Source: Gracilaria caudata (lineage: Eukaryota > Rhodophyta > Florideophyceae > Gracilariales > Gracilariaceae). From it: 22,383 bases of DNA. Positions within the stretch are counted from its first letter, which is position 1, and each line of letters begins with the position of its first letter. The notes beneath the pieces were generated by a model. The model ran no database searches. It was not told the DNA's origin and was given only the letters and a program-made list of their open reading frames with translations. The stretch is from positions 1 to 22,383 of the forward strand of contig JASCIV010000374.1 of assembly GCA_030374735.1 (NCBI GenBank), in the 5' to 3' direction. Made by a program: the position numbers and the translations under genes. This document shows positions 1-8,365 of the stretch, one piece after another.

Positions 1-167
1 CCCCCCTCCTCCCCCCTTTACGCCCTCTTTTTCGTCGCCGGTACCTTCGCTTTCATTCTCACTCTCTTCGTCGCTACTCTCCGCGCCATCCCGCCCGCAC
101 CGCGTGCCGTCGCTCGTTCTTCCTTTTTTTTGGCTCGCGTGCTTCGTGGGCAGCTCAAAAACTTATT
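1..167 (+). promoter_or_regulatory. CT-rich leader/promoter of the MUB gene
   Basis: The first 167 bases are strongly pyrimidine-rich on the plus strand, opening with C-runs broken by T and passing into TC-rich sequence up to the first ATG of the MUB gene. Similar pyrimidine-rich leaders precede H2A, the Rid gene (about 16260-16499) and, on the minus strand, the Cys-rich gene at the right end. This looks like a 5' leader or initiator-type promoter. I see no clear TATA box. The left edge is the window end, so upstream elements may be missing. Confidence 0.4.
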
Positions 168-997
168 ATGGACGTTGATAAGACCGCGCTCTCGCAGACC
201 GATACGGCTCTTACCGACTTGGATTCCTCTCCCGCTGTCAACCATTCCATGTGCGACATTCGCTTCCTCATGGTCAATGGCACTTCGTTTCGACTTAGCG
301 TTCCGGCTTCGTCCACCATTCTCAACGTCAAGAACGCCGTCATTCAGCAACGACCAAAAGGTAAGCTTGTCTCGTCGTAACTTGCGCGTTCCAATTTGGC
401 CGTCGTGTGTTTGCGCGCTCTCGTTGGCGTGTCGTGTCTACCGCTTGCTTGCGCGTTTGCGCGTTTGCGCGTTTGCGCGTTTGCGCGTTTGCGCGTTTGC
501 GCGTTTGCGCTTGTGCGAGTCCGTGCGTCCGTGCGTCCGTGCGTTTTTCGTTGTGGTATTAACCCCCAATTCGCTTTCTTTCCGCGCTTGGTGCGTGCTT
601 TTCGGCGTGCTGCTTCTCGTGCTGTGTCAGAACTTGCTGACTTTTTAAAGGACACCAGTCCGGGTGTCAACTCACCCACCAAGATAGATGACATTCGAGT
701 GCTTCATCTAGGAAAGTTTCTGGATGATATCAAGACACTCAAAGGTACGTTTCTTCACTCTCACCTCTTTCCTTCCCCCCGGCTCGCTTCCTACATAATA
801 CTCACCATCACCAAACCCCCCCCCCAAAAAAAAACAAAAAAAAACTCGTCAACTGCTCCATAACAGAATGCAACTTCAGTACTACAAACCATGAGTTTAC
901 CACAGTTCACCTTTCGGTGCGAGTACCTACAAGCCCTTCAGACGAAGTCAAGGACAAATTCAACAAGAAGGGCTCTGCATGTTGCCAAATTATGTAA
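168..997 (+). CDS. UBL3: Membrane-anchored ubiquitin-fold protein (MUB/UBL3 family), three exons
   Basis: I join exons 168-360, 631-744 and 867-997. Donors are gtaagc and gtacgt, acceptors end in cag, and both introns fall after the first codon base. The product is 145 residues. From Met28 (base 249) it is 118 residues, close to the usual 117-120 of MUB/UBL3, so Met28 is a rival start. The ubiquitin-like fold begins at CDIRFLMVNG, and the motif IRVLHLGKFLDD in exon 2 matches the family's LRLIYQGRFL strand. The protein ends CCQIM: a CaaX box (CQIM) for prenylation with a preceding Cys suited to palmitoylation. Family members sit at the plasma membrane and, in plants, bind certain E2 ubiquitin-conjugating enzymes. 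No single long reading frame covers the gene because the coding sequence is split. The splice model is inferred by eye, but the family match across all junctions is convincing. Confidence 0.82.
451..545 (+). repeat. 8-bp tandem repeats in MUB intron 1
   Basis: Seven perfect head-to-tail copies of gcgcgttt run from 451 to 506, with a partial copy after. About 12 bases later, three copies of a second 8-bp unit, gtgcgtcc, follow (about 520-545). Both units have the same period and related GC-rich composition. The array lies wholly inside the first intron (361-630), so copy-number change would not alter the protein. Confidence 0.9.
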
Positions 998-1983
998 GCC
1001 GTCACGACCTCATGCCACCACATCTTCGATTATCTATCACACCCATGGAGGAATCCCTTCGAACCGAATCAACGCCGCCGTCGTGCCCATCCCCACACCC
1101 TCCAAAGTCAGCCGTCTTCGCGCTTTCGAATGCTACTCTGCATATATTTCCTACGATAATCATGCAACGAGAGCAGTGTACGACGTCGACAGCATCGTGG
1201 TAGATGCGTTTGAATCGAAGTGCTTGTTTGTTTCACCTCGTTCTAAAACAGTCTCTAACGCCGATGTCATGCTTTCTAGCGCGTCACCCGCGGGCTGTTC
1301 GCAGCTCCACAAAATGCCTACACTTTTTCCGGAGGTTTTGCAACATATGGAAGAGCACCACAGCTGTCTTATTTCATCAAGGCGTCCGGCATTTGTTCGC
1401 CTCGATTGTGGTCCCTTTTGCGTGCTAGTGACGCGGTGGTGTATGTGTGACGTCTTTTGTTCTTCTTTTATTTCAGGAATCAGTAGTAGACAAAGTGAGA
1501 ATGTGCATGGAAACCTGTAACATCTAGTTTGTGTTTTGTTTAACTTGTTTTTTTTTTCCAAGCTCTTGTTCAAGGATGGGTGCTTCAAGTCTTTCTTTTT
1601 TTTTTTTTTTTGTGACATTCATTGAACGTCGTAAAGTGCCAATCCTCGTTCCATCGGGATCATTTATCTGGCGCTGTCTCGATCTCTTACGACATCGTAT
1701 TGGCGCTCGCCCAACGCGAGTGCCTGTGTCGTCTCCGTGATGTCCAGCAGCTGGCGGCCACCCGGCAGCCGACATCTAGCTAGCAGCTGCACAGCGCCGG
1801 GCCCTGAAAATAACCAAATTCAGGTTCGAGAGCGCGGTCCTGTGATCTGTCACAGGTCTCGTGCCGCCCTTCGCCATACTCATCCCCTTTGCGTGGATGG
1901 ATCCATCTCGTTGGGCTCTATATCAGCAACAAATCACGCAGATCCTGTTGTGAGTGATATCTCTGACTCCTCTCGTGTTTTAA
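998..1983 (+). other. Gap between MUB and TRIAP1-like genes; possible unrecognised spliced gene
   Basis: No long ATG-started frame is convincing here, but short plus-strand stretches look coding by codon use and could be exons. They are about 1030-1199 in one frame, 1280-1438 after a ctttctag acceptor, 1477-1515 after a tttcag acceptor, and about 1637-1780 ending at a TAG. I could chain them with GT...AG junctions but some donors are weak, there is no clear start codon, and the product resembles nothing I know. Poly-T runs near 1549 and 1598 could be polypyrimidine tracts. It may instead be untranslated sequence. Confidence 0.3.
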
Positions 1984-2270
1984 ATGGGACCGGGCAGTGG
2001 ACAGAAGCGTGTTGTAAACCCGCTGGAACAATGTGCTGCGGAAAAAGCTCGGTATGACTCTTGCTTCAAACAGTGGTACAAGACAAAGTTTCTCAAGGTA
2101 TGTTTGTTCCAAAAATAAGTCGTCATACTTCACTGTTCCTACCAAAACGATGTCTGACTACGGAGAAGGGCAACTTGGAACCATCCTCGGAGTGCGAGGA
2201 GAAATTTGAGGAACTTCAGGTATGCATTAATGTGGCGTTGGAGCAGGCAAGACAACCTGGAAACAAGTAG
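1984..2270 (+). CDS. TRIAP1: TRIAP1/Mdm35-like twin CX9C protein, two exons
   Basis: I join exons 1984-2097 and 2169-2270, with a 71-bp intron between a gtatgt donor and a gagaag acceptor, in phase 0. The product is 71 residues, against 76 for human TRIAP1 and 86 for yeast Mdm35. It has two CX9C motifs, Cys17/Cys27 and Cys47/Cys57, and the family signature YDSCF..WY..KFLKG at residues 24-39. In yeast and humans this protein lives in the mitochondrial intermembrane space, partners PRELI/Ups proteins and moves phosphatidic acid between the two membranes. It is imported by oxidative folding, which needs the four cysteines, all present here. The intron falls between the two CX9C halves. The ATG at 1984 is preceded by in-frame sequence with no better start. 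Confidence 0.85.
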
Positions 2271-2344
2271 TTTGTCTGCGCTAGAAAGCTACGACGCGGT
2301 GAGAATCATGAGACAGCACAACGGTTACATAAGTAGCGCGGGAC

Positions 2345-2350
2345 AATAAA
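2345..2350 (+). terminator. AATAAA polyadenylation signal, TRIAP1-like gene
   Basis: A perfect AATAAA lies 75 bases after the TRIAP1-like stop codon, a normal distance for a eukaryotic 3' end, and no other gene is near on this strand. Confidence 0.5.
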
Positions 2351-3477
2351 GGCATTTCTGTGCGTTTCACTTCATGGTTGAATGAAAATAGACCATTGGT
2401 GGTGAGATTTCAATGTTTCGACAACAAACTTTGATACACCCTTGTCATTTTTTCGCTGGATTTCGGAAGGTGGTTATTATGGTGACAGCACCGTGATTGC
2501 TGTTCACAAGACATATTCCGGATATCAAGACTCTACTGATATGTTCTCACGACGATCGTAAGATATAGGCAGCTTTTCGATTTGGGTTTTGCATGAGAAG
2601 GCGAACAACGCCTCTTCCATTTTGGGCCACGGTTTCCAACCGGGGCTGCGCTATTGAGTGCACATGATGTTTTTCGCCAACGTCATTGGTTTCACGTGTC
2701 GACATCAGAGAGCTTTCATGGAGAAAACGTCGCAGATACATGGCAGCCACAGACGCAAATTTCTGGACCTCTTGTGGAGTCTGTATCCACCGTGATGGTG
2801 GGAATTGCTTCCCTTCGTGACAATGTCATGTTTTTAAAACTTTTTAACCCTTACCTGCCGTGGCATGGTTACGTGGGACGAGAATGCAGGGGAACATCCC
2901 AGATCTAATCTCTTTGAGGAGATTCGGCGAGTTCTCCATGTAACTTACGCTTGTTGGTTCACAGTCTATTTCTGCTTCTGCCGGACTCACGGTGATGATG
3001 AGTGATGATCGAACGATATTTTTAAGAAATGGGATCAGATCGTGATCCGAAACTCGACGGAAAACGCATAATTTATGCACCCCGCGAGAAAAGGAAGTCA
3101 AGTGAAAATGTGATGCTTTCCAACCCACACCCAGAGCGTCACACCATCATCATCATGATTCATGAGTGATCACTTCGAGCTCAATGTGCGCATTGTGCAG
3201 GCAGTGACAGCCCTGGCAACCGCGCATTGGAACTGGCAGCTCAGCTGATGATCAGATCGTCCTCTAGGAGACACAACTTTGCGAAAACACTTCACTCAGA
3301 GAGAACTCGTCGCGTACAGACGCTTCTGGCGTTCCGTACAGCAACTTCCTCCGCACCGTAGTAACTTTACCCTTGTAATGTGCTTTTGATTTCTTCAGGT
3401 GAAGGCTGCAAACGTTTATCGTCGTTTTAAGTATCGATATATCCGCTGTTAGGCTGTCCAAAGCCCTTTATACCACC
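2351..3477. other. Intergenic, nothing recognised
   Basis: This 1.1-kb stretch between the TRIAP1-like gene and the tocopherol methyltransferase holds only short open frames on both strands. The ones over 60 codons lack an ATG at their apparent start or look like chance. It must hold the promoter of the methyltransferase gene, but I can pick out no specific element. Confidence 0.5.
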
Positions 3478-4746
3478 ATGATCTGCTTTATTTCTTCAAC
3501 TGCAGTCTTTGCTCCAAACCTATTTCTTAGTTCACGCACATTCACTGTCACGCCCACTATCGCAGTTCCTTGCCAGCGTCGAGCTGTATCGCGAATGGCT
3601 GCTGCCACACCACGACTGCCTAACGTATTTAAACCGAGACTAGTTGAGAAGGTGTACGTCAAACGTGATGCATCGGGCATCCCAGTGTTGCATATGGAGC
3701 AAGTATCAAAAAGATTGATACCTTTATGGGTTCTTGCCCTACTTGCAGCAGCCGTAGCATGGCTACTTCGCCGATTAATGATAATCAAGTACTTGTCGAG
3801 AAAATACATTAGGAACGACCTCAAAAGGGATATAGCCGACTTTTATGACATCAGATCTGCGGCATGGGAAACCGTTTGGGGCGAACATCTACATCACGGT
3901 CTGTACGACGTGGTGAACCGCAAGAGAATGAAAGGGCAACTTGCGCAAGTACGAACAATGTCGGAACTGCTAAAATTCAGCAATGCGATGGACTTGCAAC
4001 TCCCTCCAAACTCTAAGATACTCGATCTCGGATGCGGCATAGGAGGAGCTTCGCGTTTTCTAGCGCGCCATTTTGGAGAAGGGTGTCACGTCACCGGCAT
4101 TACGCTCAGTTCCTACCAAGCAAACCGCGCGAATGAGTTGAATAAGGAAAAAGGGCTCGAAACAAGAGTGAACAATGAAGTGAGAGATGCTCTAAACAGC
4201 GGGTTCTCTGACGAAAACTTTCAGATAATATGGAGCCTAGAAAGCGGAGAGCATATAGAAAACAAGCAACTTCTAATGAAGGAATGTGCTCGGATGCTCA
4301 AGCCTGGCGGTCGTGTATTGATGCTGGCCTGGTGTGTGAGAGAGTGCACACCATCTTTCACACTCTCAGAGAGATATTCAATTCGTCGAATTATGGAAGA
4401 ATATTGTTTACCAGGATTGTCCCCGCCGAGCGAATACGAAACAGAGATGGTTCGTGCCGGCTTTCGGGATGTCAAGATTGAAGATTGGACACAGAGAGCA
4501 GCACCGTTCTGGGGAGAAGTAGTTTGGAGCGCTTTTTTCAAACCAGTCGGGTGGAAAATGTTATTCAAGTACAAGTGGCCGTTAGTACGATCTGCTTTGG
4601 CAATTCGACATGTGATGTCAGGTATTCGACAAGGAGTTTTCCGCCTGGTAGCCTTTTCTGCCACAAAAGCAAGTGTGGAAGATATTGAGAAGGAGAAAGC
4701 AGTAGTCGGGACTTTGAGATGTCGAAATGACAACGATTTACCGTAG
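3478..4746 (+). CDS. VTE4: Gamma-tocopherol methyltransferase-like enzyme (VTE4 family)
   Basis: 422 residues, intronless, start in a good context (caccATG). The enzyme family adds a methyl group from S-adenosylmethionine to gamma- or delta-tocopherol, the last step of vitamin E synthesis in plastids. The SAM-binding motif I is ILDLGCGIGG (residues 181-190). Other family marks are WGEHLHHGLYD (134-144), GITLSSYQA (207-215), IWSLESGEH (251-259), KPGGRVL (275-281) and APFWGEVVWSA (342-352). Compared with plant VTE4 (about 350 residues) the N-terminus is long: residues 1-50 look like a plastid-type leader rich in Ser, Thr and Arg, and 81-105 form a hydrophobic helix, suggesting membrane anchoring. 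MPBQ or sterol methyltransferases are related alternatives, but the C-terminal half (340-395) best fits the tocopherol enzyme. Met40 is a possible internal start. It converges on the ATP synthase gene. Confidence 0.85.
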   Translation: MICFISSTAVFAPNLFLSSRTFTVTPTIAVPCQRRAVSRMAAATPRLPNVFKPRLVEKVYVKRDASGIPVLHMEQVSKRLIPLWVLALLAAAVAWLLRRLMIIKYLSRKYIRNDLKRDIADFYDIRSAAWETVWGEHLHHGLYDVVNRKRMKGQLAQVRTMSELLKFSNAMDLQLPPNSKILDLGCGIGGASRFLARHFGEGCHVTGITLSSYQANRANELNKEKGLETRVNNEVRDALNSGFSDENFQIIWSLESGEHIENKQLLMKECARMLKPGGRVLMLAWCVRECTPSFTLSERYSIRRIMEEYCLPGLSPPSEYETEMVRAGFRDVKIEDWTQRAAPFWGEVVWSAFFKPVGWKMLFKYKWPLVRSALAIRHVMSGIRQGVFRLVAFSATKASVEDIEKEKAVVGTLRCRNDNDLP

Positions 4747-4765
4747 CCCTTCCTGGCTGCAACAA

Positions 4766-4771
4766 AATAAA
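4766..4771 (+). terminator. AATAAA polyadenylation signal, tocopherol methyltransferase gene
   Basis: AATAAA begins 20 bases after the stop codon and lies in the 62-bp gap before the stop of the convergent ATP synthase gene. Cleavage 10-30 bases downstream would place the mRNA end at or close to the end of the opposing coding region. Confidence 0.55.
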
Positions 4772-4808
4772 AGGCTACAATCTAAACCTCTCAAACTCTT
4801 TTATCCCT

Positions 4809-6542
4809 CTAGGCCGCTTCTTCTATATCTGCAGCCATCTTACGGGCATTTGAAATAACTTCGTCAATGTCACCAACCATGTAGAAAGCGTTTTCAGGCA
4901 GATCGTCAAAGCTTCCAGCAACAAGATCCTTGAATCCAGCCAATGTCTTTTCAGTTTCGACAAAGCGGCCGTCAATACCAGTGAACACTTCAGCAACATG
5001 GAATGGTTGAGAAAGGAAACGCTGCACCTTTCGGGCACGTGCGACAGTGAGCTTATCGTCTTCACTCAATTCGTCCATACCAAGGATGGCAATAATATCG
5101 GTGAGCTGCTTGTAGGACTGCAGGATCTCCTGAACGGAACGAGCAACACTGTAGTGCTCATCTCCAAGAATGAGAGGCGAAAGCATTCGAGATGTGGAGT
5201 CTAGAGGATCGACAGCTGGGTAAATTCCAAGTTCGGCGATCTGGCGAGAAAGCACAGTGGTGGCATCTAGATGCGCAAAAGTGGTGGCCGGGGCAGGATC
5301 TGTGAGATCATCAGCTGGCACATAGATAGCTTGTACAGATGTGATAGATCCCAGACGAGTAGTAGTAATACGTTCTTGCAGGCCACCAAGATCGGTAGCA
5401 AGAGTCGGTTGATAACCGACAGCAGACGGGATACGGCCAAGAAGCGCAGACACCTCTGCGTTGGCCTGCGTGAAGCGGAAGATGTTGTCGACGAAAAGAA
5501 GCACATCCTGTCCCTCCTCGTCACGGAAGTATTCGGCAATTGCGAGACCAGTGAGACCGACGCGGGCACGAGCACCTGGTGGCTCGTTCATCTGACCGTA
5601 CACAAGGGCGGCCTTAGATTCATCGCTGTCGAGCTTAATGACGCCCGATACAATCATTTCGTGGTACAGATCATTACCCTCACGAGTACGCTCACCGACA
5701 CCAGTGAAGACGGAATAACCACCGTGTGCCTTGGCAATATTGTTGATAAGTTCCATAATAAATACAGTCTTTCCTACTCCAGCACCACCGAAGAGGCCGA
5801 TCTTACCACCACGAGCGTACGGCGCAAGCAGATCGACGACCTTGATACCGGTCTGAAGAATAGAAGCGGTGGTATCCTGGTCGGTAAACTCCGGAGCCTC
5901 ACGATGGATGGGGTAGAACTTATCTGTTTTGACAGGGCCGCGCTCGTCGATGGGTTCGCCGATGACGTTGATGATACGGCCAAGGGTCTCGCGACCGACG
6001 GGAACCATAATTGGATTGCCAGTATCTACAACGGACTGGCCACGGACGAGACCTTCAGTGGCATCCATAGCAATGGTACGCACGGTATTTTCGCCCAAAT
6101 GCTGCGCTACTTCCAAGACGAGACGGATGTCATGGTCCTTCACCTCCAGCGCATTAAGAATTGGCGGCAAAGCACCCGATTCTAAAACATGAAACATGGA
6201 TCGTAACGAAAACGATGGCAAGATCGCGCTCAAAAGGCGGTCAGTAAAGGCGTACAATGCTCATCGGAAAACAACAAAAGCTCGAAACGAACCGAAATGG
6301 ACATCGACAACCGCACCGATAACCTGAGAGACCTTTCCGGTAGGCAGCGCGGCCGGAGACGCATCGGTCTCAGCGGCGGCCGGCGCAGCCGGGGAGGCCT
6401 TGAGGGCGGCTGGGGCGGTGGGCGCCAACGCAGCATGTGCGAGGTGGCGCGTGGCGGTGGCGGCGGCCGGAGCGGCGGAGCGCGGAAGAAGGCGCACGGC
6501 GCGGGAGGCGACGCGACCGGCGGAGGTGGCGAGTCTCAACAT
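4809..6542 (-). CDS. ATP2: Mitochondrial F1 ATP synthase beta subunit, two exons
   Basis: Exon 1 is 6542-6293 and exon 2 is 6181-4809, with a 111-bp intron (6292-6182, donor gttcgt, acceptor ttttag, phase 1). The join restores the family sequence VDVHF-ESGALPPILNALEV. The product is 540 residues, the catalytic subunit of F1Fo ATP synthase in the mitochondrial matrix. Walker A is GGAGVGKT (215-222), followed by the family segment GERTREGNDLYHEM and the Walker B region VLLFVDNIFR. Residues 1-60 are Arg- and Ala-rich with almost no acidic residues, a typical mitochondrial presequence, and very GC-rich. I chose Met at 6542 because the presequence starts there. An in-frame Met at 6641 would add 33 residues. 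The intron sits right after the first beta-barrel strand. The first frame alone would miss the N-terminus. Confidence 0.95.
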
Positions 6543-6940
6543 GGCAGCAGAGATGATAGCAGACGGTGGGAAGCGATGAGAACGAGGCGGCGTTGGGACG
6601 ATTCGCTTGGTGAAGATGCGCGATCGGAAAGGCATCGCCATCGCATGTTCAATGCGTCCGATCTGCGCCAGACAAACGCGCCAGTGCTTACACCAACAGC
6701 GTGCTCGCCTTTACAGCACGCGTTTGTTTCGTTTTAGCGTCATTACGTGGACAGCGCATCCCGGTGTATGACCTTAAACTGCATCGCTGTTCAGCAGACT
6801 TCATGCTCGGTCCTCTCCTGTCTCTTCATCCAACACAGACCCAGTCGCCCCATTCGCGTTTCATTCGAAGCTGGTGCCAACCGCGAAGTAGAACGAGTTA
6901 TGTGAGCGACCGCTACCGTCGATAACAATGCAGAATCGCA
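6543..6940. promoter_or_regulatory. Divergent promoter region between ATP synthase beta and SAM-DUF202 genes
   Basis: 398 bp separate the two oppositely directed start codons and must hold both promoters. I see no clear TATA box or repeated element. The ATP synthase leader may extend into the first hundred bases, where an in-frame open stretch continues upstream of the chosen Met. An out-of-frame ATG at 6928, 13 bases before the SAM-DUF202 start, could act as an upstream start. Confidence 0.4.
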
Positions 6941-7576
6941 ATGGCCCCACCTCCCGCTCTTCCCTTACGGCACGCAAGCTCCTCTGCCGAATCATCAGCC
7001 CCGAAGGTTCGCTCGGTCGCGGACGTGCAGAAGTGGCTTTATGATCTGGGCTTCTCCCAGTACACACACGTCTTCCTCACCAACCAGGTTGATGGAGTCA
7101 TTCTCAAGACCCTCACGTCAGAAGAACTCCGCGACGATTTGGGCGTGACAAATCTCCGTCATCGGCGCGAGATTCGCGACGCCATCTGCCAACTGGTCAA
7201 AGAAGAGGCCCCTCCGGCCGCCCAGCATCTCCCCGAGCACGGCCGCATCCTAGACCATCTCTCCAACGTTCGAACTTATCATAGTTGGCTACGCGTCGGA
7301 ATTCAGTTCCTCGGTTTCGCTGTTGTCACCCTAAGACTCTCGCCCACCTTCCGCAACACTCAACTCATTACTGCATCCTCAATTTACTTCGCTGTCATAG
7401 GCATTGCAGCGTTAGTGTATGGTGTGTATCGCTACAAAACAGTGATTGATATGATTGAAACCTCTGGCCCTTCCACAAAGAACTATAGCCCAGACCGCGT
7501 AGGCGTTATGTCGTTGCTCGTGCTCGCGTTCGCAGCCTTTGTCCTCGCCCTAACAATACTTGCCATACCAAAGTAA
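6941..7576 (+). CDS. SAM-domain protein fused to a DUF202 membrane domain
   Basis: 211 residues, intronless. Residues 24-87 form a SAM (sterile alpha motif) domain: SVADVQKWLYDLGFSQY, the GVILKTLTSEEL helix and a closing RHRREIRDAI helix. Residues 104-211 match DUF202, the three-helix membrane domain of yeast VTC1 and bacterial YidH, with the signature NVRTYHSWLRVG and hydrophobic helices at about 116-132, 146-163 and 188-209. In yeast the DUF202 domain sits in the vacuolar polyphosphate polymerase complex. SAM domains mediate protein-protein or RNA contacts. The likely role is a membrane protein with a cytosolic oligomerising head, possibly on acidocalcisome or vacuole membranes, but that is inference. 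No catalytic residues are visible. The stop codon is 9 bp from the stop of the convergent MTR3 gene. Confidence 0.8.
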   Translation: MAPPPALPLRHASSSAESSAPKVRSVADVQKWLYDLGFSQYTHVFLTNQVDGVILKTLTSEELRDDLGVTNLRHRREIRDAICQLVKEEAPPAAQHLPEHGRILDHLSNVRTYHSWLRVGIQFLGFAVVTLRLSPTFRNTQLITASSIYFAVIGIAALVYGVYRYKTVIDMIETSGPSTKNYSPDRVGVMSLLVLAFAAFVLALTILAIPK

Positions 7577-7585
7577 TGCCCCAAC

Positions 7586-8365
7586 CTACGTCTGCGCTCT
7601 CCCGCGCTTCTTCAAAGCCTTTTTCGCGTTCTTCACCAGACAATCTCTCATCAAACCTGAAATTTGACTTCCTGCCACACAACCAACTTTGATGGCCTCT
7701 CGGAACTGGTCTATATCCAATTCTCCCTGTTGCATCAAGTCGGTCACTTTTGCTCGATTACTTGTATACGCAACGCGCACTATTCCAGATGCGTTCGCCT
7801 CCTCTTTTGCAGTAGGATCCAAAATTAACTGCCCGTCCATCACGCCCACCGTGCTTCCGGCCACAAGGTCCGTCATTTCCACTCCCGCATCTGCCAAAGC
7901 CAGCGAAGCTGCTGTGATTACCGCGGCAAACCCTCCTCCAGCGTCTTCCAAAACAAATGCACAAACGTCAATTCTAGACTTGGGATAGTTTTCCAGCTTG
8001 ATCACGGCTGCCAATGTGCGTTGCAACGAACTACTAAATTCTCGTTCCTCCTCGGACGCTATTTCTCCCTGTCGATTGGTTGCCGCTTGTCTTCCTGAGA
8101 ACTGCGCCCAGCGAACGTCACAGTGGATCGTTCCGTGAATCGTGTAGTTCGACGAAGATGGTCGTGGGCCGTGAACTGCGCAGAAGACCTTGGTACCGCC
8201 GCCTTCGAAATACCCTGATCCACTCGCCTTCGAGAGAAGTGAAACTCTCAGGTATATTGGACGCAATTCATCCCATTGCCTGCTGTCTTTTCGAACCCCC
8301 GATGCCTGATGATGCTCCTTGTCTTCCTCGATTCGAACAAGAGGTCCGTAAGATAGTGCAGTCAT
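7586..8365 (-). CDS. MTR3: Exosome complex subunit MTR3/EXOSC6-like (RNase PH fold)
   Basis: 259 residues from the first ATG (8365). The open frame continues 30 codons upstream without a Met. It has the RNase PH-like fold of the six-subunit exosome ring. LRPIYLRVSLLSKASGSGYFE (35-54) and GGTKVFCAVHGPR (56-68) match the first beta strands of EXOSC6, CDVRWAQFSGR (82-92) the next, and LALADAGVEMTDLVAG (155-170) the family's hallmark helix, followed by LILDPTAKEE (180-189). In the nuclear and cytoplasmic exosome this subunit is structural and threads RNA towards the Rrp44 nuclease, and eukaryotic MTR3 is not itself catalytic. RRP41, RRP46 or RRP42 are alternatives in the same fold, but the MTR3 match is better. 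The C-terminus is Lys/Arg-rich. Confidence 0.82.
   Translation of the reverse strand: MTALSYGPLVRIEEDKEHHQASGVRKDSRQWDELRPIYLRVSLLSKASGSGYFEGGGTKVFCAVHGPRPSSSNYTIHGTIHCDVRWAQFSGRQAATNRQGEIASEEEREFSSSLQRTLAAVIKLENYPKSRIDVCAFVLEDAGGGFAAVITAASLALADAGVEMTDLVAGSTVGVMDGQLILDPTAKEEANASGIVRVAYTSNRAKVTDLMQQGELDIDQFREAIKVGCVAGSQISGLMRDCLVKNAKKALKKRGRAQT

Noticed and set aside
396..863. 155-codon plus frame covering the MUB introns
   Set aside because: Only its middle (631-744) is the true exon 2. The rest is the tandem-repeat intron and the second intron read through.
1839..1856. 7-bp inverted repeat cctgtga/tcacagg upstream of the TRIAP1-like gene
   Set aside because: Arms this short with a small loop are expected several times by chance in a window this size.
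5271..6185. 304-codon open frame antisense to ATP synthase beta
   Set aside because: It is the mirror of a highly conserved coding exon and its translation matches nothing. Long antisense frames are expected over GC-biased codons.
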